From NCBI GenBank assembly GCA_961205875.1, contig OY540816.1, forward strand, positions 14,270,701 to 14,334,700: 64,000 nt of DNA, given 5' to 3'. Positions 49,750 to 60,916 of this stretch are shown here, piece after piece. Position 1 is the first letter of the stretch. The number at the start of each line of letters is the position of its first letter. Under the pieces are notes generated by a model. The model saw nothing but the letters and a program-made list of their open reading frames with translations, had not been told where the DNA came from and ran no database searches. Position numbers and translations under genes: made by a program. Source of the stretch: Sialis fuliginosa. Its lineage: Eukaryota; Arthropoda; Insecta; Megaloptera; Sialidae.

Positions 49750-51630
49750 TATTTTTTGTATTATGTTATCTATTTTAATGTTATCAGTTTAGTCGAGAAT
49801 CTACAGTTATGGTTTAATAATGGTATATTTTGTTGATTTTTTTATTAATTGGTAGATATAATTGATGAAAATATTTGAGGTATGATGATATGACGAAAAA
49901 ATATTTTGCACTCGTTTTTTATAGATTGTTCCACAATCTGACAATTTTTTATAGAAGAAAACTCAATTTTTTCTAATGAATTGTTGAATAAATGGACCAA
50001 ACAAAAATAAAATTAAAACTTTTACCAAAGTTTTTCCATCAGTAAATTAACAAACAAAAAATTCACAAATGTGCAAATTATGGACCTTTACTTTTTAATA
50101 ACAAGAATAGATGATTTTTTTTTTGGAAAAATTATTAAGAGACCATTTGTACTGACTTAGCATTAAGACTGAGTATTTAAGACATTGAAATGTTATTTTA
50201 TTACATCTAACCTAAAAAAATTATTAACCCCTTAACTGCCATATTCTTCATACGCATGGGATTATTTACTTTCAATTACTTTTATTTTAATTAATGACTA
50301 TTTGTTATAATATAATGGGTAACATAATTAAAATAAAAAATCGCAAAATTTAAAGATAAAACTGTTGAAAATTTGGCAGTAAACGGTTAATATTTAAATA
50401 GTTTGGATTTTTTGGTAGTTGAAAGTAGTGATTCAAAGTTTTTTTTGTGAGCAAGTACTTAATTAAAAAAATAAAATAAAAATTGTTAAAACAAAGTTCG
50501 ATATTACAATAAAAACATAATTGGGGAGAATTATCTATATAAGAAAATATTTAAATATGAATTAGTATAAAATATACAAAATTATGTTTATACAAATATA
50601 AAATGTTTTGGTTAAATATTAGTCTTTTATTTATCAGAAATCAGTTTTGATCTGACTACGACTGTAGTTAGTGCAGTAAAGTTCAATAAGAATTCAAAAC
50701 AATACATACGTCAACTAACGTTAAAAAACAATTTTTTTATCTCATTATAAAACGATCACAAAGTTTATCATATCTTCGATATTGCGAGGAATCAAAATAA
50801 GAATGATACTAGATCAGTGATAATCAGGAATATAATAAATGGACGTATTTGATTCGATTCGCTAGTATTAGATTTGATTGAGTAAAAAAATTACAATATT
50901 TTCTATTATTAATGTTTAGTATTTACATTTTATATTTGTATAATAAGAATAATGCTAAATTTGATAAAATTAACCATGTTGCAATGCCTTTGGTATAAAA
51001 TTGAACTTAAATATTGATTAATAAGGTATATAATATTTATTATAATAAATATGTATTTATAAAATTTATATGTAACATATCATTCGTAAAAATGTAGAAA
51101 ACAAAATAATGTTGAATGATAGAAATCTGTAGGAATCTGTCAGACCTTTTTCAATTTTCTTATGATTAATTGGCCTACTGGATGAAAAAAATAATAAATG
51201 GTGGAAACTAATTTTTATATGAATTTGGAAACGAAGTAATCTTGTAATGGAATTGTAAATTAATCTGTATATTATAAATATATAAAAGATAAATAAATGT
51301 ATTCTAAAAACATATTTATTGTTGTTTTTGGTATAGAACAACATACATTTTATCATTATGATTTATAGTTTGCACGTGGTTTGCAATAATTTAAAAAGAA
51401 AAATTATTCTATTGTTTTTAAAATTTGGTTTGAGTACACGATAAGATAGGATATGAACCTTAAGTTGTAGTTAATTGTACTGACGATAGATGTCATAAAA
51501 ATAGTATTTTCATATTGTAGAAGTACGTATTAAAATTTTATTTATTTAAATAAAAAGGTGATAAACTTTGAAAAATTAATATTTTAGGGTGTAAATTTTA
51601 CTCGTTAAGGTTTATTATCTGTCATAACAT
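49750..51630. other. Intergenic, AT-rich
   Basis: No gene or clear repeat. The open frame at 51066-51356 on the minus strand has a low-complexity I/F/L/Y composition and is not convincing. Confidence 0.5.
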
Positions 51631-51634
51631 TTAG

Positions 51635-51890
51635 GTATCGATCACCAGCGCAGCAGCCGCAGAATTAATTGTAATTCAATCAGTTTCCTTGCACGATCCA
51701 CGATCAGTATGTAATTTGTTCCGACAACGAAATTGCTATTAATATTAGAGCCATCGATGCAGAAAATTGTTCCGTAGATATTTATTTTGCGGCGTGTGGA
51801 TCTCTCTACATTGCGTATATATAGTTAGGCTCATTACGCACGTATTTTCTCGTACGAATTCGAACGAGCGTGAAAAATATTGTTTGTTGT
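51635..51890. promoter_or_regulatory. CpG-enriched island with TATA-like box, possible promoter
   Basis: A 250-base patch is richer in CpG than its surroundings: CACCAGCGCAGCAGCCGCAG, TTTGCGGCGTG and TCGTACGAATTCGAACGAGC. A TATATATAG box at about 51820 has CpG words on both sides. No coding exon lies close enough to tie it to a gene. Confidence 0.3.
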
Positions 51891-51896
51891 AATTAT

Positions 51897-52200
51897 CACT
51901 ATACTAATAAGACGAATAATTCTTTATTTAATCAATTTAATTACCAAAATCACCAAATATAGTTTGTTTTTTAAATTTTAGCCTTTTATTTTGTTCATGT
52001 TTTTTCTCCAGTAATGGCAAAGGTAAAACCAGTAATGAGCACGCAGTGATGGACACTTGCTAATGATTACAAAATGATAAGTACTACGACACAAAATATA
52101 TAAAAGAAAGAATCGTCAAAATTGAAACAATGTAAAGTAGTTGCTATGATAATATAATAATTAATAAATAAATTATACTAATAATTAGTTTAAATGGTAT
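51897..52200. mobile_element. Copy of the GGCACCAGT MITE family, both ends lost
   Basis: Near-identical to 5035-5325, including GTAATGA.CACGCAGTGATG, AGTACTACGACACAAAATAT and AAACAATGTAAAG.AGTTGC. It lacks both termini. It is followed immediately by the repeat shared with 17155-17335 (52205-52350). Confidence 0.65.
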
Positions 52201-52460
52201 TCTAGTTTGTATTCATTTTCGCTTAAGTATCACAAACTAAGTAGGCTCCTCCCATTTGATTTTGAAACTCATTTGCTAGATAAAGAAGTACTCTTCGTTT
52301 ATAGTACTCATATACATATATTTGTGCAATTAAATTATTATACATAATCATAGTAAATAATCATAATAAGTATAAGAAATTAGATAACAAAAGCAAAATT
52401 TATAATAATAAATCATTATTTGAAATGATATATTTATTGTTTTTATTTAAAATGTTATAC

Positions 52461-52661
52461 CTATATAAGCTCCGCCCTAGAAAAAGATAACCGATGATGT
52501 TTGTGCTTAAATTTGGAATCTGTTGTAAGCGATTCTGGTCTTTAAGGTGGGAGACGAGTTCTGCAGGCGATGGTACATAGATAAATGTGTTACTATGGCA
52601 CACGATGGAGAGGAAGGATGCTAATGGACCGATTACAGCAGGAGTAAACAAACATGATGGC
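52461..52661 (-). CDS. Candidate internal exon, unrecognised protein
   Basis: 201 bases with near-normal base composition in an AT-rich region, open in one frame only: SCLFTPAVIGPLASFLSIVC, then HSNTFIYVPSPAELVSHLKD and QNRLQQIPNLSTNIIGYLFL. A consensus acceptor (ATTAATCAG) precedes it and a donor (AG|GTATAA) ends it. Codon choice (CTC, GTC, TCC, ATC) resembles that of the KIND exons rather than chance frames. I recognise no family. A further weak frame lies upstream on the same strand (52831-53028), but no splice joining the two is clear. Confidence 0.35.
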
Positions 52662-52830
52662 CTGATTAATTAAATAACATAGTTACCATAAATATAGCTT
52701 TTAAATTATCAAAGTTGATATATAGAAAAATATCTCTAAGCATGGCAGAAATATTCCTATTTTCTATCTATTAAGATAATTATCATTATGTATTGGCACT
52801 GAGTAGATTCCTTAGCGGCAAGTCGCAGAA

Positions 52831-53028
52831 CTAACTTATGATAGATAAAAATACGAATACACAACTTATCGTTTTGTTCATAATTTTTTTCATTGAAATG
52901 TTAAGATGGATATGAATAATGATAAAAAAAGGAACTGTCAACATTCCACTTTTAAAATACTGTTCACGCTCGTGAAGAGGTCTTATAGTATTTTTCACTA
53001 CTTCGTAGATGTCTAATAATGAAATCAT
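52831..53028 (-). CDS. Weak candidate coding segment, unrecognised
   Basis: The first half, MISLLDIYEVVKNTIRPLHE followed by REQYFKSGMLTVPF, has balanced composition like real protein. The second half becomes I/H/K-rich low complexity, as expected of non-coding AT-rich DNA. It lies 5' of the candidate exon at 52461-52661 on the same strand. No good donor is visible where the composition changes. It may be a first exon or chance. Confidence 0.2.
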   Translation of the reverse strand: MISLLDIYEVVKNTIRPLHEREQYFKSGMLTVPFFIIIHIHLNISMKKIMNKTISCVFVFLSIIS

Positions 53029-53588
53029 AGTAGAATTTTTTAAAGAATAAAAAATTACAATGAACTCGCTCTGTTTATTACACAGCTAATGTCATACGTT
53101 AGTTCCGCAAACAGCCACTTGGGAAATTGTCTCGTTACCAATATCTTTCCGTGTCTACTATAATTAAATTGTATATGAACTATTATTTACAGTAATAATG
53201 ACTCGTTTCGCTGTATTTGGTGTGTATGCAGCTTTATGCGAGGCTATTTTTCATTGATTGCATTGTGATTAATACAGAGTGCATATTCGTAATGTTAGTT
53301 TGTGTGATTCTCAACTTCAATTATTATAAATTATCCAGCTGATTGTTGCAGATATGTGTGAATAAATAGGAATCCAGTTGTTTTAAGATGATTGTCGGTT
53401 ATTTCTTCGGCGCGTGAAACTTCATTCCTATGCTTTATTTACATACATACATAGTTGTATGCACATCCAAGATCTGTGATCTATGATTAAATTTATAACC
53501 ATTGATTAATGTCTTAAAAAATTTATCGACTCTTTCAGTTCTGTGTATGTAGGTATGTTGCAGTAGGGTGATAATTAATTAGGCGACT

Positions 53589-53911
53589 TTCGAAATTCTT
53601 TAAAGTTACCCCCCAAATTTAAGAGAAAAAAAAGTTTGTGCAAAATTTTAATACGATTGGACATTATTAACCCGCGCCCCCCAGCAATCGAAATTTAACA
53701 CGTAAAATAGTACATAAAAATCTGTTTATTTTTCGCAAAGATACAGCTGTTTAAAGAAAAAATTAAAAAATCAAATGTATTTTACGTGTTAAATTTCGAT
53801 TGCTCGAGGGAACGGATTAATAACCTCCAATCGCCTTAAAATTTTGCACAAGCTTTTTTTCTTACCTAAAAGAAATTGTAGGGGGATGGGGTGACCTTAA
53901 AGAATTTCGAA
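53589..53911. mobile_element. Foldback MITE, about 320 bp
   Basis: The arms TTCGAAATTCTTTAA and TTAAAGAATTTCGAA end a nearly complete hairpin. TTAACACGTAAAAT near the centre is mirrored by ATTTTACGTGTTAA, with a loop of about 70 bases. Outermost bases may extend to about 53565 and 53937. Confidence 0.7.
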
Positions 53912-54176
53912 CGTCGCGGCCACCCCAAAATATTTATTTATTAGACAAATTTTGATCTTTCTTTTATCGAAATATATTTTTGTTACATATTGCAATTTAT
54001 TTAATAATTTGATATTCAAATATATTGTGTTATTTATAACTAGTGTATTTTTTTTCAGTATTATTTGTGTAGGTACATGGAAAAATTGAATTGGGCGGCA
54101 AAATCAGTGGGAAGAGTGATGATGAAAGAAAATAACGGTAATCAGAGCTCCATTTAGGAAATTATTAAGGGGTCAT

Positions 54177-54436
54177 GGTTGGCTAAGGCTTGCGCCAATG
54201 CTAATCAACACTGGGGCAAGATACAAATGATAACTTTGTTCAAAACTCGGCCAAGGCTTGTCGACCAAGGCTTGTTGTATCAAGGCTGGCCTAAAGTTTT
54301 TCCCAATCTTGGGTAAAAAATAGGTGAATCGAAGCTCAGTATCTGAAGATTGGCTTAGACTGGGACCAATATCGAAAAAGCAACACTGGCAACTCAAGCT
54401 TGGACCCATCGTCAAGACTGGCATTTCTTACATGGG
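54177..54436 (-). repeat. Dispersed TTGGCC-rich repeat, copy 2
   Basis: Inverted copy of 39930-40185. It keeps the same open frame on the minus strand (CQCCFFDIGPSLSQSSDTEL, then DKPWPSFEQSYHLY), with a small length change in the middle relative to copy 1. Confidence 0.7.
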
Positions 54437-54690
54437 GCTGTCACAAGTACTCAAATAAATACTTTAAGTACTTTATTTGTTAAAATCAAGCATTATGAAA
54501 AAGAACTTGATGTATTAACAATCTTAAGTACTTCAAGTATTTAACAAGTACTTCAAGTACATTACTTGGTAAGTTCAAATATTACGTTCAGAAAGTACTA
54601 TTTTTAAATACACTTGAAGTGAAGTACTAAAAAGTACTTGAAGTTTTTTAAAAAGTATTTTACTTGAAGTATTGATAGCTCTGGTGGTGA
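54430..54690. mobile_element. AAGTACTT-rich hAT-like element
   Basis: At least ten copies of AGTACTT or AAGTAC words in both orientations lie between GGGCTGTCACAAGTACTC on the left and an end reading (complement) CAGAGCTATCAATACTTC. Dense subterminal repeats and CAGAGCT-type ends fit a short hAT element. It abuts the TTGGCC-rich repeat. Confidence 0.55.
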
Positions 54691-54699
54691 CAGGGGTTC

Positions 54700-56095
54700 A
54701 TTTGAAAGTGCTTGCTATCTAGCAAATTTTTTGTTAGCTTGTTTATAATACCAAACATTACACTTTTTTATATTTTTCTTTCTAGGTACTTACATTTTTT
54801 CAACTACACTAATTTTTAAAAGTACCATACAATTTTCAACATTTCTTTGCTGGTATATTATTTTTCGATTTAATGAAATAATATAAACCGGTTAAAAAAA
54901 TTATTGTTGCCCCAGGTTATCGATTTTCAGAGTCAATTAAGAAAACATGTCTAATTAAAAATCAATTTATAAAAAATAGTGCTTAAACAAATATATTAAT
55001 ATGTACTTACCTTCAATATAAATTATATTTATTAAAAGTTCCAATTGATTTTGAAGCATTGGGTGTTAGCCCAAAAATTATGTTTTGAGATATTCAAGTT
55101 CAAATGTTGAAACTCATAAAGTAAAAATACAATTGAGTTGATTGTTTTAAAAAAAAATTAATTATTCTTACATTAGCTTGTACTCGTATCTCTGCTGATG
55201 ATATACGCCCTTATTGCACAATATCGATGTTCTTTTTGTTAGTTCTGTCCATAGATTGTTACGTTATTTTGTATATTTTTGCATGTCATAATGATGTGTT
55301 ATTTTAAGAAAATTTTACAACATTTTTCTTATTTTTTTTTTGCTTTGTACTTGTAATTTTTCAACTGTGCTCTACATTTATAATTTTTAACTACACAAAT
55401 AGACTTTTACAATAGCTATGTACAACTACACACTAAAATAACCCATGGTGTTTTGTGTCAGATATGGAGATGTTATTACAATCGCAATGCGGAGTTTTAA
55501 TCAGACCTATTTTGTGCCGAAAAATGCGGAGTGTAGCCTAGTACGTATTTCAAAATCCTTGTCAGCACCCCAGCTCTAAAGTATTTTATATTATCGAGCC
55601 AACCCTGTAATCCCATCTACCACTTTTTCCACTTGTTGCATTCTTGCATGCTGCATATTTACTGCACTAAAATTTTTCCTCTGCGAGAGTTTTTTCAGAT
55701 TAAATTAATAGAAAGTTTCCTGGTTATTGAGTCTAAATGAAAAACAGACGACAAAGGATTCTAATATACCTCAATTCGTTACGCTGCACTTATATAGCGT
55801 GACTCTTACATAAATTGTAAATACCTAACACAAATCTATTACTGCAGGGATGGCCAATTGAATCCTTGCTAAGGATAAAGTATAGTCATTATACTTTAAT
55901 TATAAAAAGTGGCAGTTATTTGTAAAGTGATTCTAACAAGTTTTAATAGTACGGATCTTATTGTTAGTACCTACAGCTTACTGTAAGAAATGCGGTCATT
56001 AACTTCAAACAAATGACAATTTTAATATCGTTAGGTAGGGTAAATTAAATATTATTTTCAATCTACGCAGATTGTGTTAGATAAGTCTTTAATAA
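54700..56095. other. Intergenic, AT-rich
   Basis: No gene or defined repeat seen. Confidence 0.5.
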
Positions 56096-56099
56096 ATAT

Positions 56100-56460
56100 A
56101 AGGTATTGGCACCAGTTATGGCCGCTATAAGAGTAAGGTTTACTGTTTTTGTGATTGGCGGGCTTTTTTTGTAATTCTCATGAACTCATGTTACTAATAG
56201 AACTAGTAACTCTTTATTTAATCAATTTAATTACCAAAGTCCGCAAATACAGTTTGTTTTTTAAATTATAGCCTTTTATTTTGTTTATGTTTTTTCTCCA
56301 GTAATGGATAAAGTAAAACCAGTAATGAGCACGCAGTGATGGGTACTTGCTAATGATTATAAAATAAGTACTACGACACAAAATATTAACAAATAATTCC
56401 AATTCAGTACAAATAGTCATTACTGGAGTAATATCCAAGACTGGTGCCAATACTTTATAT
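56100..56460. mobile_element. Complete GGCACCAGT-family MITE
   Basis: The ends ATAAGGTATTGGCACCAGT and ACTGGTGCCAATACTTTAT are inverted across about 355 bases. This is the only copy in the window with both termini, so it defines the family also present at 4935, 9860, 17998, 51897 and 63270. TA-rich flanks (AATA, TATA) could include a TA duplication. Confidence 0.8.
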
Positions 56461-56737
56461 CTACTTATTACAAAACAAAAATTGTAAGTGCATGGTATCT
56501 AATATCTATCTTATTAATAGATATTCTTAATTTAGCCCTTTTTTCCTCGGGCCATATAAAAAATACTCACATTTGAAATGGTTTCTGATTGCAAAAATGT
56601 TGAGAAACACTGCTTTTTATGGTCGATTTGCTGGATCGGATTGAGGACGAATTTAGACCTGGAGATTTTTTGTAAAAACTAAGAACTAACGAATTTCGTC
56701 TTATTGTTAGTAAAAATTGCATATGCACTCAAGCGTG

Positions 56738-56800
56738 GATCCAGATGGGGAGGGGTCATGTCCCCCATGACCCCCCCCCCAAATCTCAGAAAATTAAGCA
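56738..56800. mobile_element. Transposon end fragment with GGGGGTCATG palindrome
   Basis: GTGGATCCAGATGGGGAGGG followed by GTCATGTCCCCCATGACCCC resembles the ends of hAT-like elements. No partner end was found. Confidence 0.35.
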
Positions 56801-57074
56801 AATTAAATAGAAAAATGCTTATTAAATTCACAAAAATAACGTCATCAAAAACAGGACAAAAATCCTGAAAAATGGCTTTTATTTCAAATCCCTATGTTAA
56901 GCTATTTTCGAAAGGTATTTGGTTATTTGATCAAATCATTGTATCCCTACTAAAAATGAAGGATACATTAGAAACAAAACATACACCTTTATACTCATTG
57001 AATGAAAGCTTTAATTATTTCTATATAAAAGAATCCTAATTGGCTGTGCATCACAATCAAGAAAAATAAAACTT

Positions 57075-57245
57075 TAATTTTACCCCAGAAGATCGAAGGC
57101 GTCTGTGGTCTTGCATGCTGCAACAGCGAGCGCTATATTGCGGTAGGCCTGAAGTTAGCCAGCTAGTTGCGAACGGAGCTTCGACCTGTGCAGTCAAGTA
57201 GTAGAACAGAGTCGCTCTCTACATGCGGTATTAAAAAACCACGTG
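57075..57245. promoter_or_regulatory. CpG-richer patch, possible upstream exon or promoter
   Basis: GATCGAAGGCGTCTG, GCGAGCGCTATATTGCGG and GAACGGAGCTTCGACC stand out in AT-rich DNA and end near a CACGTG word (57241). It lies 3.6 kb upstream of the Ras-like coding exon on the same side and could be that gene's non-coding first exon. This is only positional. Confidence 0.25.
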
Positions 57246-57249
57246 TTTG

Positions 57250-58600
57250 TGTTATTTAAAACAGAAAAAAACTTATAATTAATTACTGGCGTTCAGTTTT
57301 TTTTAGTTGTTGTGGAATTTAATTTAATTGTAATTGTTGTGATTGATGTTTTTTTTATTTTTTTATTTGAATTTTTATAATAAAAATAATTGTGGTTTTT
57401 TGAACATTTTTAAAAATTGTGTGACAATTTGAGATGTGAATTTTTTTGTGTATTTATTTGAATTGAAATAATTTCGTATTGTAGTTTTTTTAATTTGAAT
57501 AATATTAAAATATTATTTTCAAGGTACTTTTTACTTACTTAAGCTAATTAATTTTTATTTTACTATTTATTAAGAAAGGATATATGGTAATTATATTTTG
57601 ATGAAAATTTTAAATTTTCGTTATCACATATGTAGGTAGGTTACGATACTACATAATTTTAGCCTTGACATACCTATATAACAATTTGTGCATATTTTTA
57701 TAATAGCAACAAAACGATAACGGAGGTCTTTAGTTCATACAACAATACACTATTATTGCAAAATAATTTTAATAAAATGGTTAAAGCTACATAGTAATGT
57801 TTAGAATGACTATACAATTTATACCTTCGACATTCCGAAGTCATACTGTACGATTGTAAAATAATGGCAATTGCGTGCGTAAAAATTGCTGAACACAGTG
57901 TTATTGAATAAAAAGAAAAACAAAACACGACTGGGCTGTTTAGTTTTTTCCTTTTTTTCAAACAGAGACAGAACATTTTTGTGTTGCATTTTTTGTGTAA
58001 CGCACATTGTTTTTTTGTTTGTTTGTTAGATTGTTTATGCGTAGAATACGTATTTGTTTTCTATTAGTTTACAATTGAACTAAATAAAAAATGTAAATAT
58101 AGATATTACAAAAATCAACTGTCGCTGTATAGGTAAGAACAGTGGTGAGGTATGAAATTTTTAACAAAGGGTTCGCACATAGTTAAGTTTAAAAAAATAA
58201 ATATATGTTATTAGTTATTATATGGTTTATTTATGAAAATAATGTGTGGGGTAGTTACAAACCCCTAAGGGAAAAATCAAATAAATTAAAACCTGAGTAA
58301 GAAACCAATAAATGCATTGTTTATTATTATTATATTATAATCTATTAGTTATAAATTTTCAGTATCGACTTTTATAAACTTAGGTGTTTGTGATTATTCG
58401 ACTAGCATGGAGTAATTACAAACAGTGGGATAATTTAACCCAATTGGTGCAAAAGTCGCAGCGAAAGCCTCTGGATGTACTTTTGACCATTATCATGTGC
58501 CCATAAATTGTACTTGTAGCACATTACTTAGTATTCAACAGGAGGATCTTGATATTTTTCATTACAATAACAAAAATAACAACATTGCATATAATGGAAG
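57250..58600. other. AT-rich, no gene seen
   Basis: T- and A-rich sequence. Frames at 57698-58007 are low-complexity and overlap each other. Confidence 0.5.
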
Positions 58601-58604
58601 TCTA

Positions 58605-58683
58605 GGGAGATTAAATTTTTTTTTAATATGTGGCCCCCAAAATATTTTGCGGCCGGGCCCCCGTTCTCTCAGCTACGCCACTG
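58605..58683. mobile_element. hAT terminal fragment
   Basis: The complement starts CAGTGGCGTAGCTGAGAG and runs into CGGGGGCCCGGCC. It has the same CAGTGGCGTAGC terminus as the complete element at 5973-6293. No left end recognised. Confidence 0.6.
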
Positions 58684-59519
58684 ACGAGTGACATCAAATA
58701 CTGTTTGATAGAGGCTTACTCGAGCATTACTTAATCATATTTATATTAATTACATATCAGTTATTACCTGGTTTTTATTTTAATAAAAAGTTAGATGAAA
58801 TATGATATAAAAATTGTACTGTCAACGTGATCTACACTGAACGTTAACGGTCTGATACTAGACGTAGGCCCAACAGTCGATAAGTGCAGAGAGAACATTA
58901 GTTTTCCTACTATAACACACTGAAACCACTGAATTCGCGATTACCCCGCGTTCGTGATTACCCCACTCTCTCCTTCTTATTGAAATTGTATATATATATG
59001 AATGGATAATTTTAAATATAAGTTTAGATGTGCCCAAAGAAATGCAAATATTATTGTTTGTTAATAAAAATAAAAAATTTAAAACAAATATATTTCAATA
59101 AAAATTTTATATTTTTCAGGTATGAAAAATAAAATTTACTTTATTCGTAGATTATTCTTTACTATACAAAAATTAGTTGCAAAAAATGTTTAAAAAAAAC
59201 TATAGAAAGAAAATAATTTTTATGTTATGAATGGATTTGTATATTTTATTTGAAATTTTTTTATTACACGCTCATTACTATCAAATTTAGTACAAAGAAT
59301 TGTTACTAAAAACACCCAATTACGTTTAACGATATATTCTTGTTTGTTTTGATTGTGCACATTTCATAATTGAATTTTATCAAATGTTTACAATTGCTAT
59401 TAATGATTAATTTTATGTAAACCTTCATAAAGTTTAACGACATGTTCAGTAGGTACATAATGTTCAATTTATCAAGGGCGCGATAAGTTCTGGACGATTT
59501 GGGTGTTCACTGGTTTTTG

Positions 59520-59815
59520 AAAATAAAATTCCCTGACTTTTCCCTGACCACAGATTCAAAATTCCTCTGACTCGGGGAGGCCCCGGAGCAAGAATGTGCA
59601 AAAATAAAATTTGAAGACTTTTTTTTTGGTCATAACTTGAAAATTTTACATTTGTTCTTACTTTCAATTCAATTACCTTTTTCTTTTTTTTGTTCGTCAA
59701 CTTAAATTTATATACTTTTTTCCCTGACTTTAAAAAAAAAAAAAATTAATAAATTCCCTGACTTTTCAAAATTTTAAATAAATTTCCTGAATTCCCTGGC
59801 CACTTTAGGCTACTC
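59520..59815. repeat. Repeat with multiple TTCCCTGAC words
   Basis: TTCCCTGACTTT or close variants occur at least five times between 59529 and 59790, in one orientation, with TTGAAAAT/ATTTTGAAAA words nearby. Probably the remains of a dispersed element. Boundaries uncertain. Confidence 0.5.
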
Positions 59816-60855
59816 TGACTTTGAAGAGCAATCAAAACCTAATTTGTAGCTTTGTTATTAACTAAATTGATAAAACAATTTTTTCGCTTTTTAATATTTT
59901 AACGAAATATATAATTTTTCGCAATAATTGAAATAGGTAATTTATTTTTTTTAAAATCAAAAAAAACGAGGAGACAATCTTTTTTCCATGTCTTCAATTT
60001 TGAGATAAAAATGGTTTAAATCAAAATTAAAGATTGCAAAATTCTCTATAAATATGTTTTATAGGTTTATATTCTACAATTCAATTGTTTCTGCATAGAA
60101 TATGAGAAAAGTGGTTTTTCTAAAATAACTCCTTATCTGTTCGTGAAATCACAAAAATAGTTATTTTCAAACATGAAGATAAAAAAAAACACTATAAAAT
60201 TTTGAGTTCTGTTTATATATTTTAATTATAATTATTAATTTAAGGTAGAAGATACAATAACTTTTAAACCAAGACAATAACATTTACCCTAGAAGTCAAT
60301 ATCGATACATATTTTTATTAATTACTTATTTTAATTCTTGCAAAAAAGTACTCTAGTTAAACAACATTTTTATAATAATAAAATAAAATAATAAGAAAGA
60401 AATAAAAACTTGATTTTAGTATTACACCCATACATTGGTTAATTGGTAATATTAATGTAGTACATAAAATGTTATATTATTATACAATATTAATAAATTT
60501 ATTTTTATTTTCCTTTTGAACTGCTATATTTTAGTATTAGTACCTATAATATTTAATGGAATGTCAAATCAATACACAATTAATTATTTACAGTGAAACT
60601 TTTATTCAGAATTTAAATGATTTATTGTAACATTAACAAAAGAAATTTTAGTTATTTTATTTTATTAAATTAAACATAAACATTGTTTTTTTTATATAAT
60701 AAAACAGTTCGACGAAACAAAGTAACTTATAATAACAAACCAAAGTTTATAATAAAAATAAAGCAGTGAATTTTGCTTTATATAAAAAAAAGTTCCTAAA
60801 CAAAAGTGTATAGAATTGTTTTTGCGTACTCTGGTTTTAATTGTATGTTCTGAAA

Positions 60856-60916
60856 ATGACAAATGCGCCGAGAATCAGGGTCGTTGTTTTGGGCAGCCCT
60901 CGTGTTGGAAAATCAG
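60856..60916 (+). CDS. First coding exon of a Ras-like small GTPase
   Basis: MTNAPRIRVVVLGSPRVGKS followed by an AG|GTCAGT donor in phase 1. The sequence is the beta-1 strand and P-loop (GxxxxGKS) of a Ras-superfamily G domain, with the intron just after the P-loop Ser. Pro and Arg replace the Gly-Gly of canonical Ras (positions 12 and 13). RASL10-type proteins also have Pro there (GAPGVGKT), so that branch is the best guess. The role is presumably GTP-dependent signalling. Upstream in-frame context is AT-rich, so this ATG is the likely start. No following exon could be recognised in the remaining 3 kb, so the gene continues beyond the window or has very diverged exons. Confidence 0.75.
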
